64,000 nt of DNA from JACTMI01 sp964618415 (GTDB taxonomy: Bacteria > Acidobacteriota > Thermoanaerobaculia > Multivoradales > JAGPDF01): NCBI GenBank assembly GCA_964618415.1, contig CAZUAT010000004.1, positions 8,787 through 72,786 of the forward strand. Direction: 5' to 3'. The notes under the pieces were generated by a model. That model was not told the DNA's origin, made no database searches, and saw only the letters and a program-made list of their open reading frames with translations. This document shows, one piece after another, positions 51,788 to 60,661 of the stretch. How positions within the stretch are numbered: the stretch's first letter is position 1; each line of letters opens with the position of its first letter. The position numbers and the translations under genes were made by a program.

Positions 51788-52830
51788 TGCCCGCCTCCTG
51801 CTTCTCCGGCATAGACCCCCTCGCGGGCCCGCTCGGGCGGCGGGAACGGCGAGGCGAGCGCGAAGTCGACGTCGGCGTCGAGCTGCCGGTCGACCTCGGC
51901 GACGATCGCGTCGAGCTCCTCGCGTGACGCCAGCCCGGTCTCCAGCAGGTGGCGCTCGAACCGCAGCAGCGGATCCTTCTCGCGCCAGGCGTCGAGCAGC
52001 TCGCGCGGCACGTAGCCGGCGTCGTCGTGCTCGGCGTGCCCCTTCATGCGGAACGTCTTGACCTCGATCATGCGCGGACCGTCGCCACGGCGGGCCGCCG
52101 CCAGCGCCTCCCGCGTCGCCTCGTAGACCGCCAGCACGTCGTTGCCGTCGACGATGCGCGCCGGGATACCGTACGCGGCGGCGCGCTGGGCGAGATCGCG
52201 GATCTTCATCTGCGCCGCGGTCGGCGTCGAGTAGGCATAGCCGTTGTGCTCCGCCACCACCACCAGCGGGACCTCGAGCACCGCGGCGAGGTTCATCCCC
52301 TCGTGAAAATCGCCGGTGGAGGTGCCGCCGTCACCGATGTAGGTCAGCGCCACGTAGTCACGGCGCTGATACTTCGATGCCAGCGCCACTCCCGCCATCA
52401 CCGGGATCAACGCCCCGAGCATCGAGATCGGCGCCACCAGGCCGCGCGACAGATCGCCGAAGTGGAGATTGCAGTCCTTGCCACCGGTCGGGCTGGTGCC
52501 GCGCGCCATGTACTGCGTGAAAACCTCGCGCGGCGCCACCCCGCGTACCAGCATGGCGCCCAGATTGCGAATCAGCGGCGCCACGACGTCCTGCGGTTCG
52601 AGCGCCATCGCGGTGCCGACGGAAATCGCTTCCTGGCCGCGCGATGCGTACAGGCCGCCGACCACCTTGCTCTGGCGGTAGAGGTTGGTGAGCCGATCCT
52701 CCACGCGCCGGTTGAGCTGCAGCCAGCGCCAGGCCTCCAGCTGCCGCTCACGCGACAGCGTGGTCGGTGCCAGCCGGTCGAGTGGCGCGTCGCCCTGCGG
52801 GTGCAGCGGACCGAGGCTGGCTCCGCTCAC
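51784..52830 (-). CDS. 2-oxoacid dehydrogenase E1 alpha subunit
   Basis: 348 residues from the GTG at 52830, overlapping the E3 stop (GTGA). Thiamine-diphosphate motif GDGGTSTGDFHEGMNLAAV followed by EHNGYAYSTP; SRGQEAISVGTAMAL and KTFRMKGHAEHDDAGYVP are conserved E1 alpha segments (the latter holds the phosphorylation-loop equivalent). Between E3 and E1 beta in one coupled operon. Confidence 0.92.
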   Translation of the reverse strand: MSGASLGPLHPQGDAPLDRLAPTTLSRERQLEAWRWLQLNRRVEDRLTNLYRQSKVVGGLYASRGQEAISVGTAMALEPQDVVAPLIRNLGAMLVRGVAPREVFTQYMARGTSPTGGKDCNLHFGDLSRGLVAPISMLGALIPVMAGVALASKYQRRDYVALTYIGDGGTSTGDFHEGMNLAAVLEVPLVVVAEHNGYAYSTPTAAQMKIRDLAQRAAAYGIPARIVDGNDVLAVYEATREALAAARRGDGPRMIEVKTFRMKGHAEHDDAGYVPRELLDAWREKDPLLRFERHLLETGLASREELDAIVAEVDRQLDADVDFALASPFPPPERAREGVYAGEAGGGQ

Positions 52831-54659
52831 GAGTGGATCGCCGCCCCGTGGCTGGCGTGCGCGGCCTCGAGGACCGCCTCCGACAGCGTCGGATGAGCAT
52901 GGATCGTCCGGATCAGCTCCTCGGCCGTGCCTTCCAGGCGCAGCACCGCGCAGGCCTCGGCGATCAGCTCGGTGGCATGAGGCCCGATGATGTGGACGCC
53001 GAGCACCTGGTCCCACTTGCGGTCGCGCACGACTTTGACGAAGCCCTGCGCCTTGCCGACGATGCGCGCCTTGCCGCTCGCCATGAAGCTGAATTTGCCG
53101 GTGGCGACGTCGTAGCCGCGCTCCTTCGCCTTCGCCTCCGTCAGGCCGACGCTGCCGACTTCGGGCTCGCAGTAGGTGCACGAAGGCGTCTGGTCGTAGT
53201 CGAGCGGCTGCGCCGGCAGGCCGGCCAGGTGCTCGACCGCGAGGATCCCCTCGGCCGAGGCGATGTGGGCCAGCATCGGCGAGTCGATGACATCGCCCAC
53301 CGCGTAGATGTTGGGCACCCGCGTCTGCAGGGCGGCGTTGACCGGAATGTAGCCCTTCTCGGTCTCGATGCCGACGCGCTCGAGCCCGCAGTCGGCCGTC
53401 ACGGGCGCACGCCCGACGGCCACCAGCAGCAGGTCGGCCTCGATCGTCGACTGCTTCTCCTTCTGCTGGATCGCGATCTCGACCCCGGAGCCGGTCGACC
53501 GTGCCGCCAGCAGCTGGGTCCCGGTGAGCACCCGGATGTCGCGCTTGCGCAGCTGGCGGTCGAGCTCCTTGGAGATCTCCTCGTCCTCGATCGGCAGGAT
53601 GCGCGGCAGCATCTCGAGCACCGTCACTTCGGATCCGAATGACCGGAAGACGGAGGCGAACTCGATCCCCACCGCGCCGGCGCCGAGCACCACGATCGAC
53701 TTCGGGATGCGCTCGAGCTCGAGCAGGTGATCCGAGGTGACGATCGCCTTGCCGTCGCTCGGTGCGACGCGGATCTCACGCGGCACCGATCCGGTCGCCA
53801 GCAGCACGAAGCGCGTCGTCAGGGTCCGCACGCCGCCATCGGCGTCGGTGACTTCGACCGCGTTCGGGCCGGCGAGGCGGCCGTGGCCGCGCACCGACTC
53901 GACCTTGTTCTTCTTGAACAGCGAGGCGACGCCGCCGGCGTTCTTGTCGACGATGCCGCGCTTGTAGGCGTGCACCGCGGCGATGTCCACCTCCGGCGCG
54001 CCGACCCGGACGCCGAAGTCGCCGGCGTGGCGGATCTGGTCGACCACTTCGGCCGCATGCAGCAGCGCCTTGGTGGGAATGCAGCCGCGCAGCCCGCAGG
54101 TGCCGCCCAGGCGGTCGTCCTTCTCCACGCAGGCCACCTTGAGCCCGAGCTGGCCGGCCCGGATGGCCGCCACGTAGCCGCCCGGCCCGGCGCCGATGAC
54201 GACCAGGTCGTAGTCGAAGTTGCCGGACGGCGCGGCGGGCGGCGGCAGTGCGCCGGAACTTGCGCTGTCGATCTCGACCTGCGGCGGCTTGGCGTCGGGA
54301 GCCGGGGCCTTTGCGGCGGCCGCGGCGCCGTCGATCTCGACCTGTGGCGGCTTCGCGTCGGTCGCCGGCGGCGCCGTCGCCCCGTCGATCTCCACCTGCG
54401 GTGGCTTGGCCGGGTCTTCCCCTTCGGCCCCGATCACCCCCACCACCGCACCGACCGCCACCGTCTCGCCGGCGTTGTGCCGGATCTCCAGCAGCGTCCC
54501 GGCGGCCGGCGACGGAATCTCGGCGTCCACCTTGTCGGTCGAAATCTCGAACAGCGGCTGGTCGCGCTCCACCTGCGAGCCCACCGTCACCAGCCACTTC
54601 GTGATCGTTCCTTCGGCGATCGACTCGCCCATCTGCGGCATCACGACTTCCGTCGCCAT
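52827..54659 (-). CDS. lpdA: Dihydrolipoyl dehydrogenase (E3) with N-terminal lipoyl domain
   Basis: 610 residues, longer than the ~460-residue plain E3 because of a lipoyl domain (~2-80, Lys43) and the KPPQVEID linker before the flavoprotein. FAD motif VIGAGPGGYVAAI, redox disulfide GGTCGLRGCIPTK, NAD motif VVLGAGAVGIEFASVF and catalytic HAHPTLSEAVLEAA. Regenerates lipoyl disulfide with NAD. Carrying its own lipoyl domain is known in some bacterial E3; here that domain is a DNA copy of the E2 one. First gene of the E3-E1alpha-E1beta-E2 operon. Confidence 0.95.
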   Translation of the reverse strand: MATEVVMPQMGESIAEGTITKWLVTVGSQVERDQPLFEISTDKVDAEIPSPAAGTLLEIRHNAGETVAVGAVVGVIGAEGEDPAKPPQVEIDGATAPPATDAKPPQVEIDGAAAAAKAPAPDAKPPQVEIDSASSGALPPPAAPSGNFDYDLVVIGAGPGGYVAAIRAGQLGLKVACVEKDDRLGGTCGLRGCIPTKALLHAAEVVDQIRHAGDFGVRVGAPEVDIAAVHAYKRGIVDKNAGGVASLFKKNKVESVRGHGRLAGPNAVEVTDADGGVRTLTTRFVLLATGSVPREIRVAPSDGKAIVTSDHLLELERIPKSIVVLGAGAVGIEFASVFRSFGSEVTVLEMLPRILPIEDEEISKELDRQLRKRDIRVLTGTQLLAARSTGSGVEIAIQQKEKQSTIEADLLLVAVGRAPVTADCGLERVGIETEKGYIPVNAALQTRVPNIYAVGDVIDSPMLAHIASAEGILAVEHLAGLPAQPLDYDQTPSCTYCEPEVGSVGLTEAKAKERGYDVATGKFSFMASGKARIVGKAQGFVKVVRDRKWDQVLGVHIIGPHATELIAEACAVLRLEGTAEELIRTIHAHPTLSEAVLEAAHASHGAAIHS

Positions 54660-54671
54660 CGCTTCTCTCCG
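54262..54671 (-). repeat. Duplicated lipoyl-domain DNA, copy in E3
   Basis: Partner of 50306-50712. The matching block begins in the linker codons and runs through the start codon to the ribosome-binding site, after which the sequences diverge. Confidence 0.9.
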
Positions 54672-54790
54672 ATACTCCCAGGATCCCAGGGATTTGGATT
54701 CGGCCGGCCTCTCAGCAGCTGCCGGCCGCGCCGGCCAACCCTATCGAACTTCCACCTCGCGACCGCCCTGGTGCAGGTCGGTCGGCGCGC

Positions 54791-55675
54791 TCAATCGTCC
54801 GTCGGCGCTGCGAGCGGCACGGCCCGTAGGCGCCCGGGCGCATCCTCGACGATGCGTCCCACCGGCTCCTCGGCCTCGTGCTCGAACACGCTCAGCCACT
54901 GCCCGGCCGCCGCGCGCGGCAGCCACTCCTTCTTCTGCGCCAGCGTCTCCATCGGGTAGAGGTCGTAGCCCATGATCCACGGCAGCGGCACGTGGGCCGC
55001 CGTCGGCACCAGGTCGGCCCAGAAGACACCCAGCGCGCTCTCGTCGCCGTCGTGCGCGCCGCCGTCGAGCGTCACGACGCACATGTCCGCGTTGTGCCCC
55101 GGCGCCTTGATCGCCCGCACGCCGGGCACGACCTCGGTCTCGACCTCGAACAGCTCGACCTGGTCGGCATCGAACAGCGGCTCCCAGTTCTCCGGGAAGT
55201 AACTCGCGCGGTCGCGTTCGCTGGGCGAACGGGCGTGTTCCACCTCGCCCTGCTCGAGCCAGTAGCGCGCCTTCGGGAAGGTCGGCACGAGCGGTCCGTC
55301 CGGTCGCCCGCCCTGGCGGCGCGTGTTCCAGCCGCAGTGATCGAAGTGCAGGTGGGTGAGCACGACGTGCGTCACGTCGCCGGGTTCGAACCCGGCGCGC
55401 TCGAGCGACTCGGGCAGACGCACGGCGTCCGGATCGAGGCCGTAGATCGACTCGAACTTGGAGTCGTGCTTGTCGCCGATGCCGGTGTCGATCAGCACCA
55501 GATCCCGGCCCGCCTCGACAAGCAGGCAGTTGGTGGCCATGCGGATCCGGTTGCGATTGTCAGGCTGCTTGACCTTCTCCCACAGCGTGCGCGGCACGAC
55601 GCCGAACATGGCGCCACCGTCGAGGCGGAACTCGCCGTCCGAGAGCAGATGCAGTTCGAAGCGACCGAGACGCAC
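54791..55675 (-). CDS. MBL-fold metallohydrolase
   Basis: 294 residues, GTG start. LTHLHFDHCGW is the HxHxDH motif, KAPGHNADMCVV the third His, FWADLVPTAAHV the bridging Asp and MGYDLYP a late metal-region motif. Resembles the AiiA-like/PqsE-neighbour group of broad hydrolases. Substrate unknown. 131 bases separate it from the E3 gene. Confidence 0.82.
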   Translation of the reverse strand: MRLGRFELHLLSDGEFRLDGGAMFGVVPRTLWEKVKQPDNRNRIRMATNCLLVEAGRDLVLIDTGIGDKHDSKFESIYGLDPDAVRLPESLERAGFEPGDVTHVVLTHLHFDHCGWNTRRQGGRPDGPLVPTFPKARYWLEQGEVEHARSPSERDRASYFPENWEPLFDADQVELFEVETEVVPGVRAIKAPGHNADMCVVTLDGGAHDGDESALGVFWADLVPTAAHVPLPWIMGYDLYPMETLAQKKEWLPRAAAGQWLSVFEHEAEEPVGRIVEDAPGRLRAVPLAAPTDD

Positions 55676-55689
55676 GCCGGGCGGCCCCT

Positions 55690-56292
55690 TCAGTTGCCCG
55701 TCCGCCCGCCGGAGGCCGACTCGACGAGCGCCCGGCGAACCGCCTCCGGATCGCCGCCGGCCGCCGCCTCGGCCAGTGCGGCCGGCAGCTCGCGCGACAG
55801 ATCGCCGGCCAGGCGGGCATAGACCACCTGCCCGCGGCCCGAGGCAACCAGCACCAGGTCTCGGATCGGCCGCTCACGGCGCAGCGGCCGGGCGAGCACC
55901 AGCACCGAATGCGCGGCGTCGCGCTGCCGAACGACCGGATCCCAGCGCACCGTCGGCAGCGCCGAGAGATCGAGCGGCGCCGCGCCCGGCCCACCGAGTC
56001 CGTAGCTGGCGATCTCGAGGCGCCGCAGGCCCGCGAGCGGCAGCGGCTGCACACTGCCGGGGACCGTCGCGCGCACGATCGCCATCGCGATCCGGCCCAC
56101 GTCGACCTCGACCTCGCTGACCGGCGGCTGGCCGGTCTGTTCGATCACCTGCTGGCGCACCGCCTGCGGCCCGATGGCGACGCTGGCGCATCCGGTCAGG
56201 CCCAGGGCGAGGAGCGGCACGGCCAGCAGCGCGGCCGCTCGTCCGACGACGCGCTGCGTGACGGCTCCGCCGTCCCGACACGACTTACGCAA
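55690..56292 (-). CDS. Predicted lipoprotein of unknown function
   Basis: 200 residues from a TTG at 56292 with GGAGG 6 bases upstream, inside the end of the aldolase gene (8-base overlap). Lipobox LTGC. The mature part VEVDVGRIAMAIVRATVPGS and LVLARPLRRERPIRDLVLVA looks like a compact alpha/beta domain, loosely like DUF4252 proteins; I do not recognise a family with confidence. Confidence 0.6.
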   Translation of the reverse strand: MRKSCRDGGAVTQRVVGRAAALLAVPLLALGLTGCASVAIGPQAVRQQVIEQTGQPPVSEVEVDVGRIAMAIVRATVPGSVQPLPLAGLRRLEIASYGLGGPGAAPLDLSALPTVRWDPVVRQRDAAHSVLVLARPLRRERPIRDLVLVASGRGQVVYARLAGDLSRELPAALAEAAAGGDPEAVRRALVESASGGRTGN

Positions 56293-57349
56293 CGGTCACC
56301 TCCGGGCAGAGATAGACGTCCTGGATGGCGTGCAGCAGCTCGACGCCGTCGCGGCGCGGGCGCTGGAACGCCTTGCGGCCACTGATCAGCCCCATGCCGC
56401 CGCCGCGCTTGTTGAGCACCGCGGTGCGCACCGCCTCGGCCAGGTCGGTCTCGCCACCCGAGGCGCCGCCGCTGTTGATCAGGCCGATCCGTCCCATGTA
56501 GCAGTTGGCGACCTGCCAGCGCACGTAGTCGATCGGGTGCTCCGCCACCAGCTCCGCGTAGACCCGCTTGTGCGTCTTGCCGTAGCCGGCAAACGCGTTG
56601 TAGCCGCCGTTGTGCGTCGGCAGCTTCTGCTTGATGATGTCGGCCCCCAGGGTGACACCGAGGTGGTTGGCCTGCGCGGTGAGGTCCGCTGCGGTGTGAT
56701 GGTCCGCCGCCTTCTGCTTGAACTCCGGACTGCGCAGGTAGCACCAGAGGATCGTCGCCATGCCCAGCTCGTGGGCCGCCGCGAACGCCTGCGACACCTC
56801 CTCGATCTCCCGGTCGGCGTCCTCGGAGCCGAAGTAGATCGTCGCCCCGACGGCGGCGCAGCCCATGTCCCAGGCCTGCTCGATGCCCGCGAACATCGTC
56901 TGCCGGAAGCCGTTGGGCAACGTCAGCAGCTGGTTGTGGTTGAGCTTGAGGATGAACGGGATGCGGTGAGCGTAGCGGCGGGCGACCTGGCCGAGGCCGC
57001 CCAGCGTGCAGGCGACCCCGTTGCAGCCGCCCTCGATCGCCAGTTCGACGATCCGCTCGGGATCGAAGTATTCCGGGTTGGGGGCGAACGAGGCGGCTGC
57101 GGAGTGCTCGATCCCCTGGTCGACCGGCAGGATCGACAGATAGCCGGTGCCGGCCAGCCGGCCGGTCGAGTGCAGTCGCTGCAGCTGGACCAGCACCTGC
57201 GGATGCCGGTCCGAGGCCCCGAAGCTGGCATCGACGTGATCGGGGGCGGGGACGCGAATGCGATCGCGGGGGATCCCCTGGCAGACGTGGGTGAGCAGGC
57301 CGTCGGCCTCCGGGCCGAGCAGGGACTGAATGCGGGCGAGCGTGGTCAT
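56285..57349 (-). CDS. fbaB: Fructose-bisphosphate aldolase class I (DhnA/FbaB type)
   Basis: 354 residues. ILPVDQGIEHSAA, FILKLNHNQLLTLP and GADIIKQKLPTHNGG (Schiff-base Lys) are DhnA-type class I aldolase motifs; GGASGGETDLAEAV holds phosphate-binding Gly residues. Cleaves fructose-1,6-bisphosphate without metal. No other glycolytic genes are adjacent. Confidence 0.9.
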   Translation of the reverse strand: MTTLARIQSLLGPEADGLLTHVCQGIPRDRIRVPAPDHVDASFGASDRHPQVLVQLQRLHSTGRLAGTGYLSILPVDQGIEHSAAASFAPNPEYFDPERIVELAIEGGCNGVACTLGGLGQVARRYAHRIPFILKLNHNQLLTLPNGFRQTMFAGIEQAWDMGCAAVGATIYFGSEDADREIEEVSQAFAAAHELGMATILWCYLRSPEFKQKAADHHTAADLTAQANHLGVTLGADIIKQKLPTHNGGYNAFAGYGKTHKRVYAELVAEHPIDYVRWQVANCYMGRIGLINSGGASGGETDLAEAVRTAVLNKRGGGMGLISGRKAFQRPRRDGVELLHAIQDVYLCPEVTVA

Positions 57350-57420
57350 CGGGTCAGACTCCGGAGTCGAGAGTGCGGGTCGCAGCGAGGCCGAAGTATT
57401 TCATCCCCGAGGGGTTGCGG

Positions 57421-59547
57421 TCACGCCGCGCGGGCCGCGCGGGCCGTGCGCCGGCGGGTTCGGCGGTGCCGACGCGCCGCGCGTTCGACCTCCGCCACGG
57501 CCTCGCGCAGCGCCGCGACGTCCGCCGGGGCCGCCGCGTGCCCGGCGTAGACCTCGCGAACGTAGAGCCGGATCACCCGCCCGGCAGCCGGAGCCGCGGT
57601 CGGCAGGCGTTGCGCGATCAGCCGCTCGAGCGCCAGCGGCGCCATCGAGCCGACGACCGGCAGGCCGACCGCCGCGACGACTTCGCGCAGCGCCCGATAG
57701 GCGTCGGCCACCGTCCATGCCCGCCGCCGCAGGAACAGCAGCGGTCCGAGCAGCGCCAGGAGCAGGACGAGCCCCACCACCAGGCGCCACGACCGCGTTG
57801 GCGGGCCCTCCCCGGGCGCCGCCTCGCCACCCGGCGCCGACGGATCGGCGGAACCAGGCGCCGGCTGCGGGGTCGGCGTCTCGCTGCCGAACCGTCGCAG
57901 CAGCTCCGACCACCAGCTGCGCAGCGAGCCGAGCGCGCCCACCTGGTCGTCGAAGTCGTAGGAGATCACCCAGCGATCCCACCGATAGACCGCCGCCTCC
58001 CAGGCCTGCCGCAGCGTCGCCGCGAGGCTGGTCGGCGCCGCACTCGGCCGGCCGGCCGGCGGCGTCGGGTCGTAGATCGTCCAGCCCCGGCCGGGAATCC
58101 ACGCCTCGACCCAGGCGTGCGCGTTCGACTGCCGCACCACCCAGCCGGCCTCCCATCGGCTCCACTCGGCGCCGTAGAAGCCGGTGACCAGACGGGCGGG
58201 AATCCCCTGCGAGCGCAGCAGCAGGACCATGGCACTGGCGAAGTACTCGCAGTGACCGCGGCGACTGCGCAGCAGGAACTCCTCGAGCGCCCGCTCGCCG
58301 CCGCGCCCGAGGTCCTCGAGCGAGTAGGCGAAGTCGACGTGGAAATGCTGTTCGATGCGGGCCGCGCGCTCTTCGGGCGTGCCGACACCCGCCCACTCGG
58401 CGGCCAGTTGCGCCATCTCCGGGCTGACCCTGGCGACATCCAGGACCGCCGATTCCGCGTCGAGCGCGTCGGGCGGCAGCGCGGCCGAAGTCGGCGCCGG
58501 CCCGAGCCGCACCCGGTACTCGATCGCGCGCTCGGGCACGGTCGGCAGCATCACCGCCCCGCCGTCCGAGACCGTGATGCGGGTCGCCAGCGGTTCGATC
58601 GCGACCGTTTCGACCGGCAGGATCAGGTGGGTCGAGCGCAGCGGTTCGAGGGCCAGGCGAGCCGTGCCGACTTCGCGGCCGTCGACCAGGGTCAACGGCT
58701 CGGTCGGGGGCCCGACCGACCGCAGCAGACGGTGGCCGGGCGCCGGCCGCCAGGTCCTGCCCTCCCACTCCTCGAATACGGCGCCGCGCAGGCGCAGCGC
58801 CTGGGGATTCGGATGCAGCCCGTCGAAGGCGATCCGCACCGCCACCTCCGGGTTGTTGCGCATCTGCCCGATCCGGTCGAGGGTCATCTCGTCGGAGTAG
58901 CCCATCCGGGCGTCGGACGGTCCGCTCTGCAGTCCCCCGGGACCGACCACGAACGGCGACCGGACGCGCGGCAGCAGCGCGAAGAGCGGCACGGCCAGCA
59001 GGATGGTCGCCAGCGCGAGCACCAGCAGCGGGCCGCGGGCGCCGAGCGCGATCGCCCCCTGCCGCCGGGCGGTGTAGGTCGCCAGCACGTGCAGGTGCAC
59101 GAAGCGCAGCAGCAGCACCACGGACAGCCCCAGGAACGCCAGCAGGTAGGCGATCACCGACGGATGCGTCGAGGTCGCCATGGCGGCGAGGAAGAGGAAG
59201 AAGATGCCGATCCAGGCCTGCCACTTGTCCTTCTCGCGGCGCAGCGACCAGAGCTTGGCGGCCACGCCGAACAGGATCAGATGGAGAATCGGCCGCACCG
59301 GCTGGGTGCGCGCCCAGGCGGCCAGATCGAGCAGCAGCAGCGGCAGGTAGACCAGGCCGAGGATGTTGAGCGTGCGGTCCGACAGCCAGCGTTCGGTGCC
59401 GCTCGCGGCGCGGTAGAGGAACGCCCCGGTCACCGCCACGAACAGCACCAGCGACGGCCAGTCGAGCGAGTCGGTGAGCGGCAGCGGCAGCGCCACCAGC
59501 AGGGCCGTGGCGCCGAGCAGCAGCCGCTTCTCGCGTCCGAAGTTCAC
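57421..59547 (-). CDS. TgpA-like membrane protein with transglutaminase-like domain
   Basis: 708 residues, GTG overlapping the DUF58 stop. N-terminal ~6-7 TM helices of the DUF3488 type (to ~205), then a periplasmic transglutaminase-like domain: RRGHCEYFASAMVLLLRSQG (Cys), SNAHAWVEAWIPGRG (His) and IYDPTPPAG (Asp). A late TM helix (~575-595) and cytoplasmic tail (DUF4129-like). Found with MoxR and DUF58 in cell-envelope loci; substrates in the periplasm are mostly unknown. Confidence 0.9.
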   Translation of the reverse strand: MNFGREKRLLLGATALLVALPLPLTDSLDWPSLVLFVAVTGAFLYRAASGTERWLSDRTLNILGLVYLPLLLLDLAAWARTQPVRPILHLILFGVAAKLWSLRREKDKWQAWIGIFFLFLAAMATSTHPSVIAYLLAFLGLSVVLLLRFVHLHVLATYTARRQGAIALGARGPLLVLALATILLAVPLFALLPRVRSPFVVGPGGLQSGPSDARMGYSDEMTLDRIGQMRNNPEVAVRIAFDGLHPNPQALRLRGAVFEEWEGRTWRPAPGHRLLRSVGPPTEPLTLVDGREVGTARLALEPLRSTHLILPVETVAIEPLATRITVSDGGAVMLPTVPERAIEYRVRLGPAPTSAALPPDALDAESAVLDVARVSPEMAQLAAEWAGVGTPEERAARIEQHFHVDFAYSLEDLGRGGERALEEFLLRSRRGHCEYFASAMVLLLRSQGIPARLVTGFYGAEWSRWEAGWVVRQSNAHAWVEAWIPGRGWTIYDPTPPAGRPSAAPTSLAATLRQAWEAAVYRWDRWVISYDFDDQVGALGSLRSWWSELLRRFGSETPTPQPAPGSADPSAPGGEAAPGEGPPTRSWRLVVGLVLLLALLGPLLFLRRRAWTVADAYRALREVVAAVGLPVVGSMAPLALERLIAQRLPTAAPAAGRVIRLYVREVYAGHAAAPADVAALREAVAEVERAARRHRRTRRRTARAARAA

Positions 59548-60653
59548 GCCGCTCCCGCGCTGCCTGCCACGGCACTGCCGGGCGCCATCGACAGGTGGAT
59601 CACATAGGCCGAGGGATCGCCCGGCTGAAGCGGTTCCGGGCGGCGCGGTGCGGGCTCGATCAGAGCCAGATGCTCGAGCACCTGTTGCCGCTGCCGCGCC
59701 CCGGCGGCAAACGGCAGCCGGCGACGCCGGGTGACCAGCTCGACCTCGAAGCCGCGTCCCAGGTACTCGACCGCCGCAGTCGCCGCCTCGCTGACCAGCC
59801 GCTCGAACTGCTCGCGCGCCGCACTGTCGCCCGGCCGCCCGGTCGCCTCGTCGAACAGGATCGACAGGCGCAGCGTCTCCTCGGCGGCGCGCTCCTGGTA
59901 GATCAGCTGACCGACCCGCGCGCTCTTCTTCCAGTGGATCCCGCGCGGGTCGTCTCCGGGCCGGAACCCGCGCAGCGTGTGCAGCTCGTGCCCCCAGCCG
60001 GCGCGCGGAGAGGACAGGTCACCCGTGCTGCCCGCCCGCGCCGGGTCGATCTCGCCGGCGGCGTACAGCTCCGGGTAGACGAGCAGCGAGCGGTCGAGCC
60101 GATAGCGCATCCCCTTGCGGAACAGTCCCAGCGGGAAGAGCGAGGCGACGTGCAGCTCGCCGACGCGATGACGCCCCCGGCGCGGAAAGATGCACTCGAT
60201 CGCGCCTTCGGCTCGCTCCCCGGGTCCCAGCTGGGGCACCAGCTTCCACCGCCCGGCCGGATCGGTCGCCACCAGCAGCAGCCAGCGCTTCGTCCAGCGC
60301 GCGCGGCTCTCGAGCACGAAGCGCAGCGTGGTCGGCGCGCGCGCGAAGATCTCTGCTGGCGCGGACAGATCGACCGCCAGGCGCAGCAGATTGCGCCGCG
60401 ACAGATAGCCCGAGACGGCGAGCAGCGCGAGCATGCCCGACAGCACCAGGTAGAGGGCGTTGTTGCCGGTGTTGGTGGCCGCGACGCCGACGATGACCGT
60501 GAACAGGACGTACCAGAGACCGACCCGCGTGATGCGGATGCCGCCCGGTCGCGGGCGCCGCCGCCAGGCGGCCCACCACCGCCGCAGGCCGCGCGCCCCT
60601 CCCGGCGCCAACTCGGCGGCGTGGCGATCCGTGGCGGGCCGGAGGCCGCTCAT
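59544..60653 (-). CDS. DUF58-domain protein
   Basis: 369 residues. Two N-terminal TM helices (~45-85), then the DUF58/vWA-like domain with GDDPRGIHWKKSARVGQLIY and ETLRLSILFDEATGRPGDSA. Usually encoded with MoxR ATPases and probably a chaperone or metal-insertion partner. Starts 8 bases after MoxR and overlaps the transglutaminase gene. Confidence 0.88.
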   Translation of the reverse strand: MSGLRPATDRHAAELAPGGARGLRRWWAAWRRRPRPGGIRITRVGLWYVLFTVIVGVAATNTGNNALYLVLSGMLALLAVSGYLSRRNLLRLAVDLSAPAEIFARAPTTLRFVLESRARWTKRWLLLVATDPAGRWKLVPQLGPGERAEGAIECIFPRRGRHRVGELHVASLFPLGLFRKGMRYRLDRSLLVYPELYAAGEIDPARAGSTGDLSSPRAGWGHELHTLRGFRPGDDPRGIHWKKSARVGQLIYQERAAEETLRLSILFDEATGRPGDSAAREQFERLVSEAATAAVEYLGRGFEVELVTRRRRLPFAAGARQRQQVLEHLALIEPAPRRPEPLQPGDPSAYVIHLSMAPGSAVAGSAGAA

Positions 60654-60661
60654 CGCGCGGC

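Noticed and set aside
57373..59607. 744-codon plus-strand frame opposite the transglutaminase gene
   Set aside because: Antisense shadow of a well-supported gene with clear motifs.
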